Part shown: one piece after another, positions 26,327 to 36,016 of the stretch | Numbering within the stretch: the stretch's first letter is position 1 | How the letters are laid out: every line of letters begins with the position of its first letter | Made by a program: the position numbers and the translations under genes | NCBI GenBank assembly: GCA_016788315.1 | Contig: JAEUSG010000574.1 | Coordinates: 1 to 44,428 of the forward strand | Length of the DNA stretch: 44,428 nucleotides | Direction of reading: 5' to 3' | Source of the DNA: Fibrobacterota bacterium | GTDB taxonomy: Bacteria; Fibrobacterota; OXYB2-FULL-49-7; JAEUSG01 | The notes under the pieces: model-generated | Told to the model about the DNA's origin: nothing | The model's input: the letters and a program-made list of their open reading frames with translations, nothing else | Databases searched by the model: none

Positions 26327-27771
26327 AAATGTATTTACTAATTCTCTTAACAGCATCAGCGTTATTAGCAGCATCGACTCCCTACGATCTTAAGTATAAA
26401 ACGATTACATACAACCCACCCTCTCTTACTGCAGCCAGAGACACTCTCAAGAACGGCATAATTGCATTTATTGTACCGGACAACACGATTCCTGTTTTTG
26501 ATATTAAGCTTCGCATTAGAGGCGGAGCAATGGCCGAAACTGAAGAGGAAAAGGGAATAGCATCCGCAGCATTCGCACTTCTCGCAGATGGCGGATATAG
26601 CGGTGTCAGTGCCGACTCCTTAAGTGAACTGATGGAATTTCATGCAATCTCCCTTACTTCCGGTGCGGGTACATCCGAAGCTGTAGTCACTGCCTCCTGC
26701 ATATCAAAAAAGGCCGATACTGCTCTCTCTCATTTATACAAACTCATCCTTAATCCATCGTTTGATGAAAAGAAACTTGCTGTCATAAAGTCAAACTTTA
26801 AAGATGAAATTGCTTCAAGATACGATGCTCCCAAAACAACATTGAACATCCTTCAGGCTTATGCTCTTTATGGGCGAAACAGACACACTGAACTTATGTC
26901 AGATAAAGAGGTGGACAGTATTACGCAAAAGAGAATAATGAAATTCTTCAAGCGTATTCTGCGTCCTGAAAATATTATCATCGCTGTTTCCGGCCGTTTC
27001 GACCGAAACACCATGATTAAAAGACTTAACGAAACTTTTGGCTCCATTAAAAAGGGTGGCTCAAAAACAGAATACGCTGACCTGACTGTAAAAAGCATCC
27101 CCGGATTTCTCTTTATCGACCGGCCCTCTTTATCACAGTCTTCTGTTAAACTTGCCCTTACAACTGTAAAGCGGCCGCATCCCGATTATTACAGACTCAC
27201 ACTGATGAACTGGATTCTTGGAGGTGCGCCATTTACTTCCCGCATATCAAAAAAAGTCCGCGAAGAGGAGGGGCTAGCATATAGCGCCGGAAGCTCTGTA
27301 AGCGGCGAATACTTTTTCCCGGGTATCTTTTCCTGTTACCTGGAAACAAAAAGCGGTTCAACTGCCTACGCAATAAGCCTTGTTTATCAGGAGATAGATC
27401 AATTCCTAAAGAGCGGCGCAACTGATGAAGAGCTGGCAACTGCTAAGCAGAGCATTATCGATGCTTTCCCGGCATCATTTAAAACCGCGGCGCAGACTGC
27501 CTCTGCCTTTTCGCAGAACCAGTATAACGGAGATTCGGACGATCGCTACTCTACTTTCAGAGAAAAGATCAATGCCATAACAAAAGATCAAATTCTTGAA
27601 ACAGCAAAAAAATATCTGAAGAAAGATCAGATGACCCTGACTGTTGTCGGCAACTACAGCGAATGCATGAAGGGAGATCCTTCTAAAAAAGCTGCACTCT
27701 CTGATTTCGGAACTGCGAAAATGGTTACTGAAAAAGAACTTACAAAAATGCTTGGAGGCGGCGAAAAATGA
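26323..27771 (+). CDS. M16-fold peptidase partner lacking the zinc motif
   Basis: 482 residues with signal peptide MKMYLLILLTASALLAA. The fold is M16: LKNGIIAFIVPDNTIPVFDI, an RGGAMAETEEEKGIA stretch, and the late RKVREEEGLAYSAGS-type motif present as KKVREEEGLAYSAGSSVSG, which supplies the substrate-binding Arg/Tyr region. Where HxxEH should be, the sequence reads GIASAAFALLADGG, so it cannot bind zinc and should be non-catalytic. The ATGA overlap with the preceding active M16 gene argues for fixed stoichiometry. Likely role: structural half of the chamber and substrate binding. Confidence 0.9.
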   Translation: MKMYLLILLTASALLAASTPYDLKYKTITYNPPSLTAARDTLKNGIIAFIVPDNTIPVFDIKLRIRGGAMAETEEEKGIASAAFALLADGGYSGVSADSLSELMEFHAISLTSGAGTSEAVVTASCISKKADTALSHLYKLILNPSFDEKKLAVIKSNFKDEIASRYDAPKTTLNILQAYALYGRNRHTELMSDKEVDSITQKRIMKFFKRILRPENIIIAVSGRFDRNTMIKRLNETFGSIKKGGSKTEYADLTVKSIPGFLFIDRPSLSQSSVKLALTTVKRPHPDYYRLTLMNWILGGAPFTSRISKKVREEEGLAYSAGSSVSGEYFFPGIFSCYLETKSGSTAYAISLVYQEIDQFLKSGATDEELATAKQSIIDAFPASFKTAAQTASAFSQNQYNGDSDDRYSTFREKINAITKDQILETAKKYLKKDQMTLTVVGNYSECMKGDPSKKAALSDFGTAKMVTEKELTKMLGGGEK

Positions 27772-28829
27772 ATCTGTATCCACTAAAGTTTGAAGACAAC
27801 TTCAAAGATAAAATCTGGGGCGGAGATTCACTTGGAACTATCTTAGGCAGAAAGGTTGCCAAAGGGGCAAAGGTCGGCGAATCATGGGAACTTTCCGAAC
27901 ACGAATCCGGCCCCTCCGTTATTTCAAACGGCCACCTGAAAGGAAGAACTCTTTCATCCGTTGTAGCTGAATATCCTTCTGCTGTGCTTGGCGAGGTCGT
28001 TGCCGCTCGCCACAAAAACCTTCCTCTTCTTTTTAAATTTATTGACGCAAATGATAAGCTGAGTATTCAGGTTCATCCCGATGATAAATATGCCGCTCTC
28101 CACGAAAACAGCCTCGGAAAAACTGAGGCCTGGTATGTGGTGCATGCCGAAAAAGGGGCGAAACTGATATCCGGCCTTGCCAAACCTCTTACCAGAACTG
28201 AGGTTGAAGCGGGCATAAAAAACAGTTCTCTGGAAAAACTCTTACAGGAATTTGAAGTAAAGTCAGGAGATTGCTTCTTTGTTCCGGCAGGAACTGTTCA
28301 TGCTATTGAATCAGGTCTCATAATTTACGAAGTGCAGGAGGTTTCCGATATAACCTATCGTCTGTACGACTGGGGTAGAGTTGACGATCAGGGTAAGCCA
28401 CGCGACCTACATATCGAAAAGTCGCTGAAGGTCATGGATTTCAATGATACGGAGAATCATAAGACCGAACCGGTTGTAATTACTGAATCATGGGGAAGAC
28501 GTGAAATTATAACTGCATGTGAATATTTCATCCTCTACAAACATTCAATAACCGGTGTCAATACTATAAATACATCAGGAAAATTCAAAGTAATAACACC
28601 CTTGTATGGAACGGTTACGATTGAATATACTGATGGTAGCGAGACTTTGAAACAGGGTGAGACTGCGTTGCTGCCGGCATCACTTCCGCAGTATCGTCTT
28701 AAGCCTTTCGAAGGACGCGCAGAAGTACTTGTAACTGACATACCTGTCGGCAAAGATGAACTTATTTCAGAACTTACTGCTCTCGGAGTAACCCTTGAGC
28801 AGATGAAAAAACTGGGAGGCCTTTTATGA
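27768..28829 (+). CDS. manA: Mannose-6-phosphate isomerase, class I
   Basis: 353 residues. This cupin enzyme interconverts mannose 6-phosphate and fructose 6-phosphate for GDP-mannose supply or mannose use. Zinc ligands are all present: Gln101 and His103 in LSIQVHPDD, Glu120 in GKTEAWYV and His178 in PAGTVHAIESG. The N-terminus PLKFEDNFKDKIWGG and the sequence EVQEVSDITYRLYDWGRVD are typical of the short firmicute/bacteroidete class I form. The start overlaps the M16 partner by four bases (ATGA) with GGAGG upstream, and the end overlaps the STAS gene by four bases. Confidence 0.95.
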   Translation: MNLYPLKFEDNFKDKIWGGDSLGTILGRKVAKGAKVGESWELSEHESGPSVISNGHLKGRTLSSVVAEYPSAVLGEVVAARHKNLPLLFKFIDANDKLSIQVHPDDKYAALHENSLGKTEAWYVVHAEKGAKLISGLAKPLTRTEVEAGIKNSSLEKLLQEFEVKSGDCFFVPAGTVHAIESGLIIYEVQEVSDITYRLYDWGRVDDQGKPRDLHIEKSLKVMDFNDTENHKTEPVVITESWGRREIITACEYFILYKHSITGVNTINTSGKFKVITPLYGTVTIEYTDGSETLKQGETALLPASLPQYRLKPFEGRAEVLVTDIPVGKDELISELTALGVTLEQMKKLGGLL

Positions 28830-29185
28830 GCGAACGGATTCACATTTCAACTGAAGACTGCGGCAGTTTTCTTCTTATGAACCTTGAAGGTGAACTTTCA
28901 GAAAGAACAACACCTACTTTCAAAAAGATGTTGGCAGAGGAGGTTCAGGATCACGGTCATAGCCATGTAGTCCTTGATTTCGCCAAGTGTTCTTATGTCA
29001 ACAGCACCGGTCTCGGTGTCCTTCATCAGTACGGCAAAAAGCTGATGAATTTAGGCGGTAGACTCGGCGCAGTCAATCTGAACGAATCTGTCAGAGATGT
29101 AATAGACACCGTGAGTGACGACACAGGACTTATTCGGGAATACAAAAATCTGGACGAAGCAGCAGACGATCTTGCAGGAGAATAA
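28826..29185 (+). CDS. STAS-domain anti-sigma factor antagonist
   Basis: 119 residues, a single STAS domain as in SpoIIAA/RsbV. The phosphorylatable Ser is Ser60 in [13 protein letters not shown], at the tip of the helix as in the family. In the unphosphorylated state such proteins release a sigma factor by binding its anti-sigma kinase. No kinase of the RsbW type or PP2C phosphatase lies in the window, so the partner is elsewhere. The gene is coupled to manA by an ATGA overlap and is followed after 11 bp by argC. Confidence 0.88.
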   Translation: MSERIHISTEDCGSFLLMNLEGELSERTTPTFKKMLAEEVQDHGHSHVVLDFAKCSYVNSTGLGVLHQYGKKLMNLGGRLGAVNLNESVRDVIDTVSDDTGLIREYKNLDEAADDLAGE

Positions 29186-29196
29186 GGAAACAATTA

Positions 29197-30144
29197 ATGG
29201 CAAAAGTATTTATTGATGGACAGGAAGGAACAACCGGACTCCAAATACACGACCGGCTCAAAGACAGAACAGATATTGAACTGATTGAAATAGATCCTGA
29301 GCTTCGCAAAGATCCGAACGAGCGCAGAAAACTGCTCAACATGGCCGATCTTGTGATACTCTGTCTGCCAGATGAGGCAGCCCGTGAAGCTATCTCAATG
29401 GTTGAGAAATCGAATATCAAGGTCATTGATGCCAGCACCGCTCATAGAACGAGTCCTGGGTGGGTATACGGCCTGCCTGAAGCGACCCACTCACAAAGAG
29501 AGGCAATTAAGCATGCCCGTTTTGTAGCTAATCCAGGCTGCTATCCAACAGGTTTTGTGCTGCTTGTCAGACCATTGATAGAGAAAGTGGTTCTCGATCC
29601 AGCTTCAAAAATCAGCTGCAATGCATTGTCCGGTTACAGCGGTGCAGGTAAAAAACTTATAGCCGTTTACGAAGCACCTGACCGAGCCGCAGATTTACTG
29701 GCGCCAAGACCATACGCTCTCTCGCTCAAACATAAGCATGTTCCTGAAATGCGGGCTATGGCACTTTTGCATTCAGCACCGCTGTTCACTCCTACAGTTT
29801 GCCCATTTTACAAAGGAATGGTTGTCACCGTTCCTCTTTTCCTTTCGTCACTCAAAGGCACGCATACTGTTTCAACAGTACATGATACTCTTAAGAAATT
29901 CTATGCAAATGAAACTTTTGTAAAAGTTATGCCACTTGACAGCGATAAGGAATTTGAAGGCGGTTTCCTGAATCCAACCTCATGCAACGACACAAACCGC
30001 TGTGAACTTTTTGTCTTCGGAAATAACGAACAGATCATACTTACTGCAAGACTTGACAACCTAGGCAAGGGAGCATCAGGCGCCGCAGTTCAGAACATGA
30101 ATATTATGCTGGGTCTTCCTGAAGACAGCGGACTGTCTATCTGA
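29197..30144 (+). CDS. argC: N-acetyl-gamma-glutamyl-phosphate reductase, short type
   Basis: 315 residues, the type-2 short form. It catalyses the NADPH-dependent reduction of N-acetylglutamyl phosphate in arginine synthesis. Seen: the dinucleotide-binding start [18 protein letters not shown], catalytic Cys115 in [21 protein letters not shown] and a conserved HKHVPEM-type motif ([12 protein letters not shown]). No other arg genes are close, so arginine genes are dispersed in this genome. AGGA lies eight bases before the ATG. Confidence 0.94.
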   Translation: MAKVFIDGQEGTTGLQIHDRLKDRTDIELIEIDPELRKDPNERRKLLNMADLVILCLPDEAAREAISMVEKSNIKVIDASTAHRTSPGWVYGLPEATHSQREAIKHARFVANPGCYPTGFVLLVRPLIEKVVLDPASKISCNALSGYSGAGKKLIAVYEAPDRAADLLAPRPYALSLKHKHVPEMRAMALLHSAPLFTPTVCPFYKGMVVTVPLFLSSLKGTHTVSTVHDTLKKFYANETFVKVMPLDSDKEFEGGFLNPTSCNDTNRCELFVFGNNEQIILTARLDNLGKGASGAAVQNMNIMLGLPEDSGLSI

Positions 30145-30170
30145 GCATGTCTTAGAACGAAAGCTGCATT

Positions 30171-31160
30171 TTGAAATCGAACAGCGAATTCACCGGTAAA
30201 GCTGAAAGGCTTCTTGCTCTAGTTGAGGCTCTGATTTCTTCCAAAAATGCATTGTCTGCCTCGGACATTGCAGAAAATTTCGGAATAACTGCAAGAAGCG
30301 CTGAACGATATCTTGACATATTACGCACAAAATTTTCCTTTCCAATTGAAGAGGAGCGTTCCGGCAAAAGGGTGGCATACCGTCTCAATCTTGCCGCATT
30401 GACTTTCGGCACTTCCCCCCTCTCTGAAGAGGAATCTGATGCACTTTATATGGCCTCAGAGCTTACAAAACTTCTGCCTGGAACCCATTTTGCACAGGGT
30501 ATGGATCTGCTTCTTGCCAGAATGGAACCGACTATCCCAAAGGAATTCAGAACCGCCCTCGCTGCAGGAATAAGAGTGCACCCCGGCCCGGTCACAGATT
30601 TAGCTGACTGGAAGGATACTATTGCGGTTCTCACAAAGGCTATCAGAAACGATAAGAAAGTGAAACTGGTATACACTTCCCGCAGCGGAGGTGAAAAGAT
30701 CAAACAGTACACCATAAATCCATACACACTCTTTTTTCATCCTGACGGACTCTATATTGCAGGAAAAAAAGATGGGGAAAACGGAGTACGGGTGTGGGCA
30801 GTTCACAGAATCAGCTCTGCAATATTACAGAACGCTCCAATTGAAAGGGATCCTGATTTCAATTTTGAAGATCGCTTCTCTCTCAGTCTGGGTGCATTTC
30901 AAGGCGGCGCAGGCGTTGAGGTCATTTTACGAATCAGCGGTAATGCCTTTAAAGCCTTTCGTGTAATGCGGCTGCCTCCGGTTACAAAGAAGGTTTATCC
31001 CTCAAAAGGAGTAATGGAACTGACATTCAAAGTTACCGGCCTTGAGGAGCTAAAAAGGCTTATTCTCTCCTATCCGGATGAGGTTGAAGTGCTCTCTCCC
31101 CTATCTTTCCGGAAAGAGATCGTGGACAACCTGAAAGCTGCGTTACGAAAATACGGCTAA
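30171..31160 (+). CDS. WYL-domain transcriptional regulator
   Basis: 329 residues. An N-terminal DeoR-type helix-turn-helix occupies about 10-65 (ALISSKNALSASDIAENFGI and then RSAERYLDILR). A WYL domain covers about 140-225: KVKLVYTSRSGG, INPYTLFFHPDGLYIAG and VWAVHRISSAI. A C-terminal extension (EVILRISGNAFKAF, SYPDEVEVLSP) is typical of the family. The WYL motif itself is diverged to a F-H-P-D-G-L-Y form. WYL regulators bind ligands, often nucleotides or nucleic-acid pieces. The start is a TTG at 30171 with no strong ribosome site, 26 bp after argC, so the N-terminus is less sure. Target genes unknown. Confidence 0.87.
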   Translation: MKSNSEFTGKAERLLALVEALISSKNALSASDIAENFGITARSAERYLDILRTKFSFPIEEERSGKRVAYRLNLAALTFGTSPLSEEESDALYMASELTKLLPGTHFAQGMDLLLARMEPTIPKEFRTALAAGIRVHPGPVTDLADWKDTIAVLTKAIRNDKKVKLVYTSRSGGEKIKQYTINPYTLFFHPDGLYIAGKKDGENGVRVWAVHRISSAILQNAPIERDPDFNFEDRFSLSLGAFQGGAGVEVILRISGNAFKAFRVMRLPPVTKKVYPSKGVMELTFKVTGLEELKRLILSYPDEVEVLSPLSFRKEIVDNLKAALRKYG

Positions 31161-31201
31161 ACTTCCTGTACGGCCGTTAAATAGTCTATCTTTAAATTAT
31201 T

Positions 31202-33205
31202 ATGAATAATGACAGCGGAATCAGATCATTATTTTCAACATTGATCGGCAGTAAAAAAGAGCAGAGTACGCCGGCAGTAAACGAGCAGCCGGTGCAATGT
31301 CTGCGTTATGGTGTTGACTTTTTTACAGAGTGCAACGAACCCTTCTTTTTCATGCGCGAAACCTTCCTAGAATGCAACTCAGCGTGCGCATCTCTATTCG
31401 GTGCAAAAACCGATTACATGCAGGGGCGATCTCTGGTAGAATTTTCACCGCCGAATCAGCCTGATGGAACACCTTCGAGCATGAAAGCTGCTGCTATCAT
31501 AAATTCGGCGCTTGAAGGAAAAAAACAATCATTTTTCTGGCGATTTACGAAACTGGATGGAACTCTGTTCGATGCTGAAATGACCATCTCACTAATGAAG
31601 AATAGTGAGGGCAGTGTTCTCTTCGGAAGCATGCGCGACATAACAGAAAAACTGAGATCTGATCAGCAGCTTTCTGCCGCGAAGGAACGCCTCTCAGTGA
31701 CGCTTAAGAGCATAAGCGAAGGGGTAATAACAACAGATCTATATGGTCAGACAGAGCTGATAAATCCTGCAGCACTTGACATAATCGGCATGGAACTAAA
31801 ACATCTTGTTGGCCGGCACATTACTGAGGTACTGGTTTTAAAACCGGATTTTGCCCCGCTTCTTGTTACCGATCCTGCCGGAGAGGCTATGAGAATAGGC
31901 CGTCCTTTCTTTTCTCCTTACTCAGCACTTGTCACCAATTCCAAGAATGAACATCGGCCGGTACGCTATGGTGCAGCACCTATGCTTGATAGGAATGGCC
32001 GCATTGTCGGCGCTGTAGTTGCTCTTCGCGATGTCAGTGAAACCGAAAGGATGGAAAAGGCTCTCCTGAACACTCAACGTCTTGAGTCTCTCGGAGTGCT
32101 TGCAGGAGGTATTGCTCACGACTTCAACAACCTGCTTGCCGGTCTATTCGGCTACGTCGAAATGGGACAACGCCATCTTCAGGCAGGACGGCTCGACAAA
32201 GCTGACAACTGCCTTACCAATGCCTTAAGCGTATTCGACAAGGCAAGGAGCCTTACACAGCAGCTGCTCACATTTTCCAAAGGCGGCGAACCCGTTAAAA
32301 AGGTCTTTTCAATTAAAACTCTGCTCAACACCTCAATTCCTTTTGCATCATCAGGAGGAATTCTCCGCATAGAAAGCTTCATTTCACCTAACCTGCCGGA
32401 TATAGAAGCGGACGAAGGTCAAATTGGACAGATAATTGACAATATCATAATAAATGCAAAACAGGCGATGCCGAATGGCGGTATCCTAAAGGTCTCTGCG
32501 ACAAATGTAAAAAATGGAAAACCTCCTTCCATAAAAGCTGATTCATGCATACTGCTTGAATTTGAAGATAATGGACCAGGAATTCCTAAAGAGATTCTCG
32601 GAAAACTCTTTGACCCTTTCTTCACAACCAAACCAACAGGTAGCGGTCTTGGTTTGTCAACTGTTTTTTCCATAGTCAGAAAACATGGCGGTCTCATAGA
32701 GGCTGGAAATGGCCCATCAGGCGGGGCTGTATTCAAAGTATGGCTTCCTGCAACCAGCAGCGCTCCACTGTTAAACAAAACTGTTGAAAGTACTGGCCAC
32801 TCTAAATTTAATGGCAGAGCTCTTTTAATGGACGATGACCCTCTTATCCGCGAAACACTGAGCGATGCCTTAAGTAATGCAGGAATTGACTGTATTGCTG
32901 TCGAAGATAGCGATTCAGCAATATCGGCCTACGTAAAAGCGCTTGAAACGGATGAAAAATTCTGCTTCGTTATTCTCGATCTATCAATACCTGGCGGACT
33001 TGGCGGAAAAGAGACGCTTAAAAAGCTTCTTGCAATAGACCGGAATATAAATGCCGTTGCAACAAGCGGCTATGCTGAAGATCCCATACTCGCCAAACCG
33101 CTCCTTTACGGGTTTAAGGCAGCGCTTCCTAAACCAAGCACAAACGCAGAGATTGCCTCAATGGCCTCTATGTTCTGTACACCGTCCGACAGAGAAAGCC
33201 GATGA
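31202..33205 (+). CDS. PAS-domain hybrid histidine kinase with receiver
   Basis: 667 residues, no membrane segment, so probably cytoplasmic. Two PAS domains lie at about 35-145 and 155-280 (SVLFGSMRDITEKLRSDQQL and EGVITTDLYGQTELINPAAL link them). The phospho-acceptor His is in GVLAGGIAHDFNNLLAGLFG (about 299-318). N-box NIIINAKQAMPNGG, G1 FEDNGPGIP, F-box FDPFFTTK and G2 GSGLGLSTVF follow. The receiver domain occupies about 540-660, with DDDPLIRETL and phospho-Asp in FVILDLSIPGGLGG. Same class as the membrane hybrid kinase at 21396-23072 but with a different sensor. It overlaps apbE by four bases. Confidence 0.93.
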   Translation: MNNDSGIRSLFSTLIGSKKEQSTPAVNEQPVQCLRYGVDFFTECNEPFFFMRETFLECNSACASLFGAKTDYMQGRSLVEFSPPNQPDGTPSSMKAAAIINSALEGKKQSFFWRFTKLDGTLFDAEMTISLMKNSEGSVLFGSMRDITEKLRSDQQLSAAKERLSVTLKSISEGVITTDLYGQTELINPAALDIIGMELKHLVGRHITEVLVLKPDFAPLLVTDPAGEAMRIGRPFFSPYSALVTNSKNEHRPVRYGAAPMLDRNGRIVGAVVALRDVSETERMEKALLNTQRLESLGVLAGGIAHDFNNLLAGLFGYVEMGQRHLQAGRLDKADNCLTNALSVFDKARSLTQQLLTFSKGGEPVKKVFSIKTLLNTSIPFASSGGILRIESFISPNLPDIEADEGQIGQIIDNIIINAKQAMPNGGILKVSATNVKNGKPPSIKADSCILLEFEDNGPGIPKEILGKLFDPFFTTKPTGSGLGLSTVFSIVRKHGGLIEAGNGPSGGAVFKVWLPATSSAPLLNKTVESTGHSKFNGRALLMDDDPLIRETLSDALSNAGIDCIAVEDSDSAISAYVKALETDEKFCFVILDLSIPGGLGGKETLKKLLAIDRNINAVATSGYAEDPILAKPLLYGFKAALPKPSTNAEIASMASMFCTPSDRESR

Positions 33206-34185
33206 TCAGATATATACATACGATATTGATTAGCGCTCTTTTCCTTTTCGGATGTAAACAGCAGACTGTTCAGCAGAAAAAGTTCAGCGAGGCTTTCTTT
33301 GCGATGGATACAAGAGTAGAAATATCTGCATATACTGCAGACGAAGACAGATTCAGAAAAGCAGTTGAAGAAATATATTCTGAATGCACCAGAATAGAAG
33401 AGCTTTTCAGCACTACAACAAAGTCAAGCTATATATCTGAACTGAATAACCGCAAAACACCCTACAAGGCATATCTTCCACCTGAAGCGATGAAACTTCT
33501 GACAACTGCTATTGCATATTCAGAAGAGACAAAGGGCTTATTTGACGTTACCATTGCACCTGTAAAATGGCTTTGGGGGCTTGGCACCGGGCAAACTCCT
33601 GCGTACCCTGATAGCAACGCACTCGCAGCAAAACTTAAATGTGTCGGTTGGAAAAAAATATCAATTCAAGGGGACACCGTCTTTTTCACCGACTCTTCAG
33701 CCGCTCTCGATCTTGGAGGTATTGCGAAAGGATATTCACTCACCAAATTCAAAGAAATAATGTTGAAAAACGGTATTAACTCTTTTCTTGTAAATGCCGG
33801 CGGTGATGTACTCCTGGGAGATCCAAAACCGGATGGTCAACCCTGGAGGATTGGTATCAAACATCCGCGTGGCGGTGAAAAGGAAATAATGGTTATTCCT
33901 GCTTCCAACACATGTATTATTTCCTCCGGTGACTATGAAAGGTTTTTCTTCCACAAAGGCGAAAGATATCATCACATTTTTAATCCGTTTACCGGTATGC
34001 CGACTAGGGGAATCATTAGTTCGACTGTTGTCGCTTCCGATCCTGTTCGGGCTGTCATATACTCTAAGGTCATGATGCTTAAGGGAGTGTTTAAATTAGA
34101 TAATCTTCCCGACGGCATTGAAAGAGCAGTACTTATTGACGAATCACTGAATATCTCGGAGCGCAGCATAAATGACAAACAATAA
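33202..34185 (+). CDS. apbE: FAD:protein FMN transferase, lipoprotein form
   Basis: 327 residues. The N-terminus MIRYIHTILISALFLFGC has a lipobox with Cys18, as usual for periplasmic ApbE. The enzyme attaches FMN to Thr/Ser of target proteins such as RnfG/D or NqrB/C. Conserved elements: AFFAMDTRVEISAY, GLFDVTIAPVKWLWGLG, ALDLGGIAKGYSLTKFKEIM, SFLVNAGGDVLLGD and the late HHIFNPFTGMPTRG. No flavinylated Rnf/Nqr genes are in the window. Such sodium-linked complexes would match the predicted Na+ V-ATPase, but that is only inference. ATGA overlap with the hybrid kinase upstream. Confidence 0.94.
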   Translation: MIRYIHTILISALFLFGCKQQTVQQKKFSEAFFAMDTRVEISAYTADEDRFRKAVEEIYSECTRIEELFSTTTKSSYISELNNRKTPYKAYLPPEAMKLLTTAIAYSEETKGLFDVTIAPVKWLWGLGTGQTPAYPDSNALAAKLKCVGWKKISIQGDTVFFTDSSAALDLGGIAKGYSLTKFKEIMLKNGINSFLVNAGGDVLLGDPKPDGQPWRIGIKHPRGGEKEIMVIPASNTCIISSGDYERFFFHKGERYHHIFNPFTGMPTRGIISSTVVASDPVRAVIYSKVMMLKGVFKLDNLPDGIERAVLIDESLNISERSINDKQ

Positions 34186-35110
34186 ACTCCGTATAATTTT
34201 TATGGGAACGCCTGAGTTTGCAGTTCCATCACTCGAAGCAATCGTCCGAAACGGACACTCTGTTGCAGCAGTGGTCACACGACCCGATGCGCCTAAAGGG
34301 CGTGGATTAACGCTAACTAAGAGCCCTGTAAAAACAAAGGCGGAAGAGCTTTCCATTAAGGTCATAGATGCCGACAATATGAAAGATCCACTCTTTGCCG
34401 CCGCTCTTAAAGAGCTTCAACCGGATCTCTTTGCTGTTGTGGCATTCAGAATTCTTCCGAACGATGTACTCTCAATCCCGCGGCTTGGTTCCTATAATGT
34501 CCATCCTTCACTCCTGCCGCTATACAGAGGGGCCGCGCCTATTCAGTGGGCCATAGCCAACGGCGACAAAGAAACCGGCGTATCAATATTCAGGCTGAAC
34601 AGCGTTATCGACGGCGGAGACATTATTAAACAGGAAAGGTTCGCAATCGGCGATACTGAAACCGCAGGTGAACTCTCACGCCGCCTCTCAATTGAAGGTG
34701 CAGACCTGCTCGTTTCTGCAATAAATGATATTGCTGAAGGAAGAGCCGCGACTGCAGTTCAGAACAGCACACTTGCAACTCCGGCACCAAAATTAAAAAA
34801 AGAGGACGGGCTGATTAATTTTGCTTCAGACTCTTTATCAATATTGAACCGGCTTCGCGGATTTAATCCCGCACCTGGTTCATATACATTCTTCTCCGGT
34901 AAAAGGGTAAATGTTATCACTGCAGATCACATCGACACCAAAGGAAACCCCGGAGAGGTGCTCAATGTAAACGCAGACGGCATAACCGTTGCAGCTGGTA
35001 AAGGCGCCATTATTATAAAGACAGTAAAGCCGGAAGGAAGGGGAATTATGGCTGCGCGAGACTATGCAAACGGCAATAAAATAACAAAGGGGGTTCGCTT
35101 TGGCAGTTAA
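34172..35110 (+). CDS. fmt: Methionyl-tRNA formyltransferase
   Basis: 312 residues, normal length. It formylates initiator Met-tRNA with 10-formyl-tetrahydrofolate. Motifs: IIFMGTPEFAVPSLEAI, PDAPKGRGLTLTKSPVK, the catalytic segment YNVHPSLLPLYRGAAPIQWA and GVSIFRLNSVIDGGDII, then the C-terminal tRNA-binding domain with LRGFNPAPGSYTF. The ATG at 34172 overlaps apbE by 14 bp. No peptide deformylase gene is next to it, unlike the common def-fmt pair. Confidence 0.96.
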   Translation: MTNNKLRIIFMGTPEFAVPSLEAIVRNGHSVAAVVTRPDAPKGRGLTLTKSPVKTKAEELSIKVIDADNMKDPLFAAALKELQPDLFAVVAFRILPNDVLSIPRLGSYNVHPSLLPLYRGAAPIQWAIANGDKETGVSIFRLNSVIDGGDIIKQERFAIGDTETAGELSRRLSIEGADLLVSAINDIAEGRAATAVQNSTLATPAPKLKKEDGLINFASDSLSILNRLRGFNPAPGSYTFFSGKRVNVITADHIDTKGNPGEVLNVNADGITVAAGKGAIIIKTVKPEGRGIMAARDYANGNKITKGVRFGS

Positions 35111-35765
35111 ACCTATCCTATTGCTTGTAACATTTTTCCTTATCGCAGGCTGCAAACCTTCAGCTACTGTTGAAACACATATTGTAAAGATTCTGCCTGA
35201 AAGCTACTCCTTCATGTCAAAGAATACGAAGCTGCTTGTTCTACCCGTTCTGACAAGGGAAGTTAAAGCACTTGACGGTGAATGCAAGTCATCACAGGAG
35301 ATTGAAAAAAACCTTGCTGAACTTTTCCCAAAGCTGGGAATTATCCCTTTTGAAGATATATGCCTCTTTTCTTCGGGAGAGAGCTCTATGAGTTCATTAA
35401 TCAACATTGCTAACGGATATTTTATAAATGGAACTGTTGATTCAGGTGCTGCACATAGTGTTGCTGAAGGAAGTCCTGAAAACAACCCATCCCACCTTCT
35501 TTTATTCAAGGTTGAGAAGAATAATGCATGGAAGGATCTCAAAGGACGGGCAAACAAAAGCATGATAATACGAGGCTCTTTATATGAACTTTCATCATCC
35601 AAAATTATTTTTGAATTCATGTCCGCAGGTAAAAGTACTGAAAAAGGCAACATCCAGGCTGTTGATCCTCAAAAAATAGCGGAACTCCTTGTCACAGAAA
35701 GCATTAAGCTGCTCCCATATGATCCTGCAAAAGCGTTCAAAGAGCCAAGTTCACCGGATTTTTAA
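35100..35765 (+). CDS. Lipoprotein of unknown function
   Basis: 221 residues from a TTG start at 35100 with GGGGG eight bases upstream, overlapping fmt by 11 bp. The N-terminus MAVKPILLLVTFFLIAGC is a lipoprotein signal. The mature part (LLVLPVLTREVKALDGEC, FPKLGIIPFEDIC, GYFINGTVDSG, then SMIIRGSLYELSSSKIIFEF) has the alternating strands and a late GSLYELSSSKI motif reminiscent of periplasmic proteins that compute a Gxxx-type lipoprotein assembly fold (CsgG/TolB-N-like), but the match is weak. I do not assign a function. Confidence 0.7.
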   Translation: MAVKPILLLVTFFLIAGCKPSATVETHIVKILPESYSFMSKNTKLLVLPVLTREVKALDGECKSSQEIEKNLAELFPKLGIIPFEDICLFSSGESSMSSLINIANGYFINGTVDSGAAHSVAEGSPENNPSHLLLFKVEKNNAWKDLKGRANKSMIIRGSLYELSSSKIIFEFMSAGKSTEKGNIQAVDPQKIAELLVTESIKLLPYDPAKAFKEPSSPDF

Positions 35766-35768
35766 GCC

Positions 35769-35954
35769 ATGATTGAACGAACTGAAAGGTCGGTTAAACT
35801 TGGATTGGACAGAAACCCGGAAACGGTAGTTGATGACATTGAGAGGCTTACCGCTGAAATGCATAAAGAGGGTTGGTTTTTCCTTCGTTCATATACCGAC
35901 CCCGACTTGCGTGAAGTTTTACTCTTTTTTGAAAGAGAGATTAACATAAGCTAA
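35769..35954 (+). CDS. Small protein, unknown (61 residues)
   Basis: The ATG at 35769 lies 3 bp after the lipoprotein stop and the frame ends at 35954. The product is acidic, with a central stretch MHKEGWFFLRSYTDPDLREV that looks like a small folded domain: a helix, then a strand-turn containing GW, similar in feel to DUF4177-type mini-proteins. Same strand, tight spacing and sensible codon use support it as a real gene. No function assigned. Confidence 0.6.
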   Translation: MIERTERSVKLGLDRNPETVVDDIERLTAEMHKEGWFFLRSYTDPDLREVLLFFEREINIS

Positions 35955-36016
35955 ACTCAATATTTATATTGTGTTAGTAGGACTTTACCGATTATTAACT
36001 GGTTAAGGAGTGGACA

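Noticed and set aside
35204..35653. 149-codon open frame on the minus strand
   Set aside because: Fully antisense to the lipoprotein gene, which has a lipobox, overlap and ribosome site; the minus frame has none of these.
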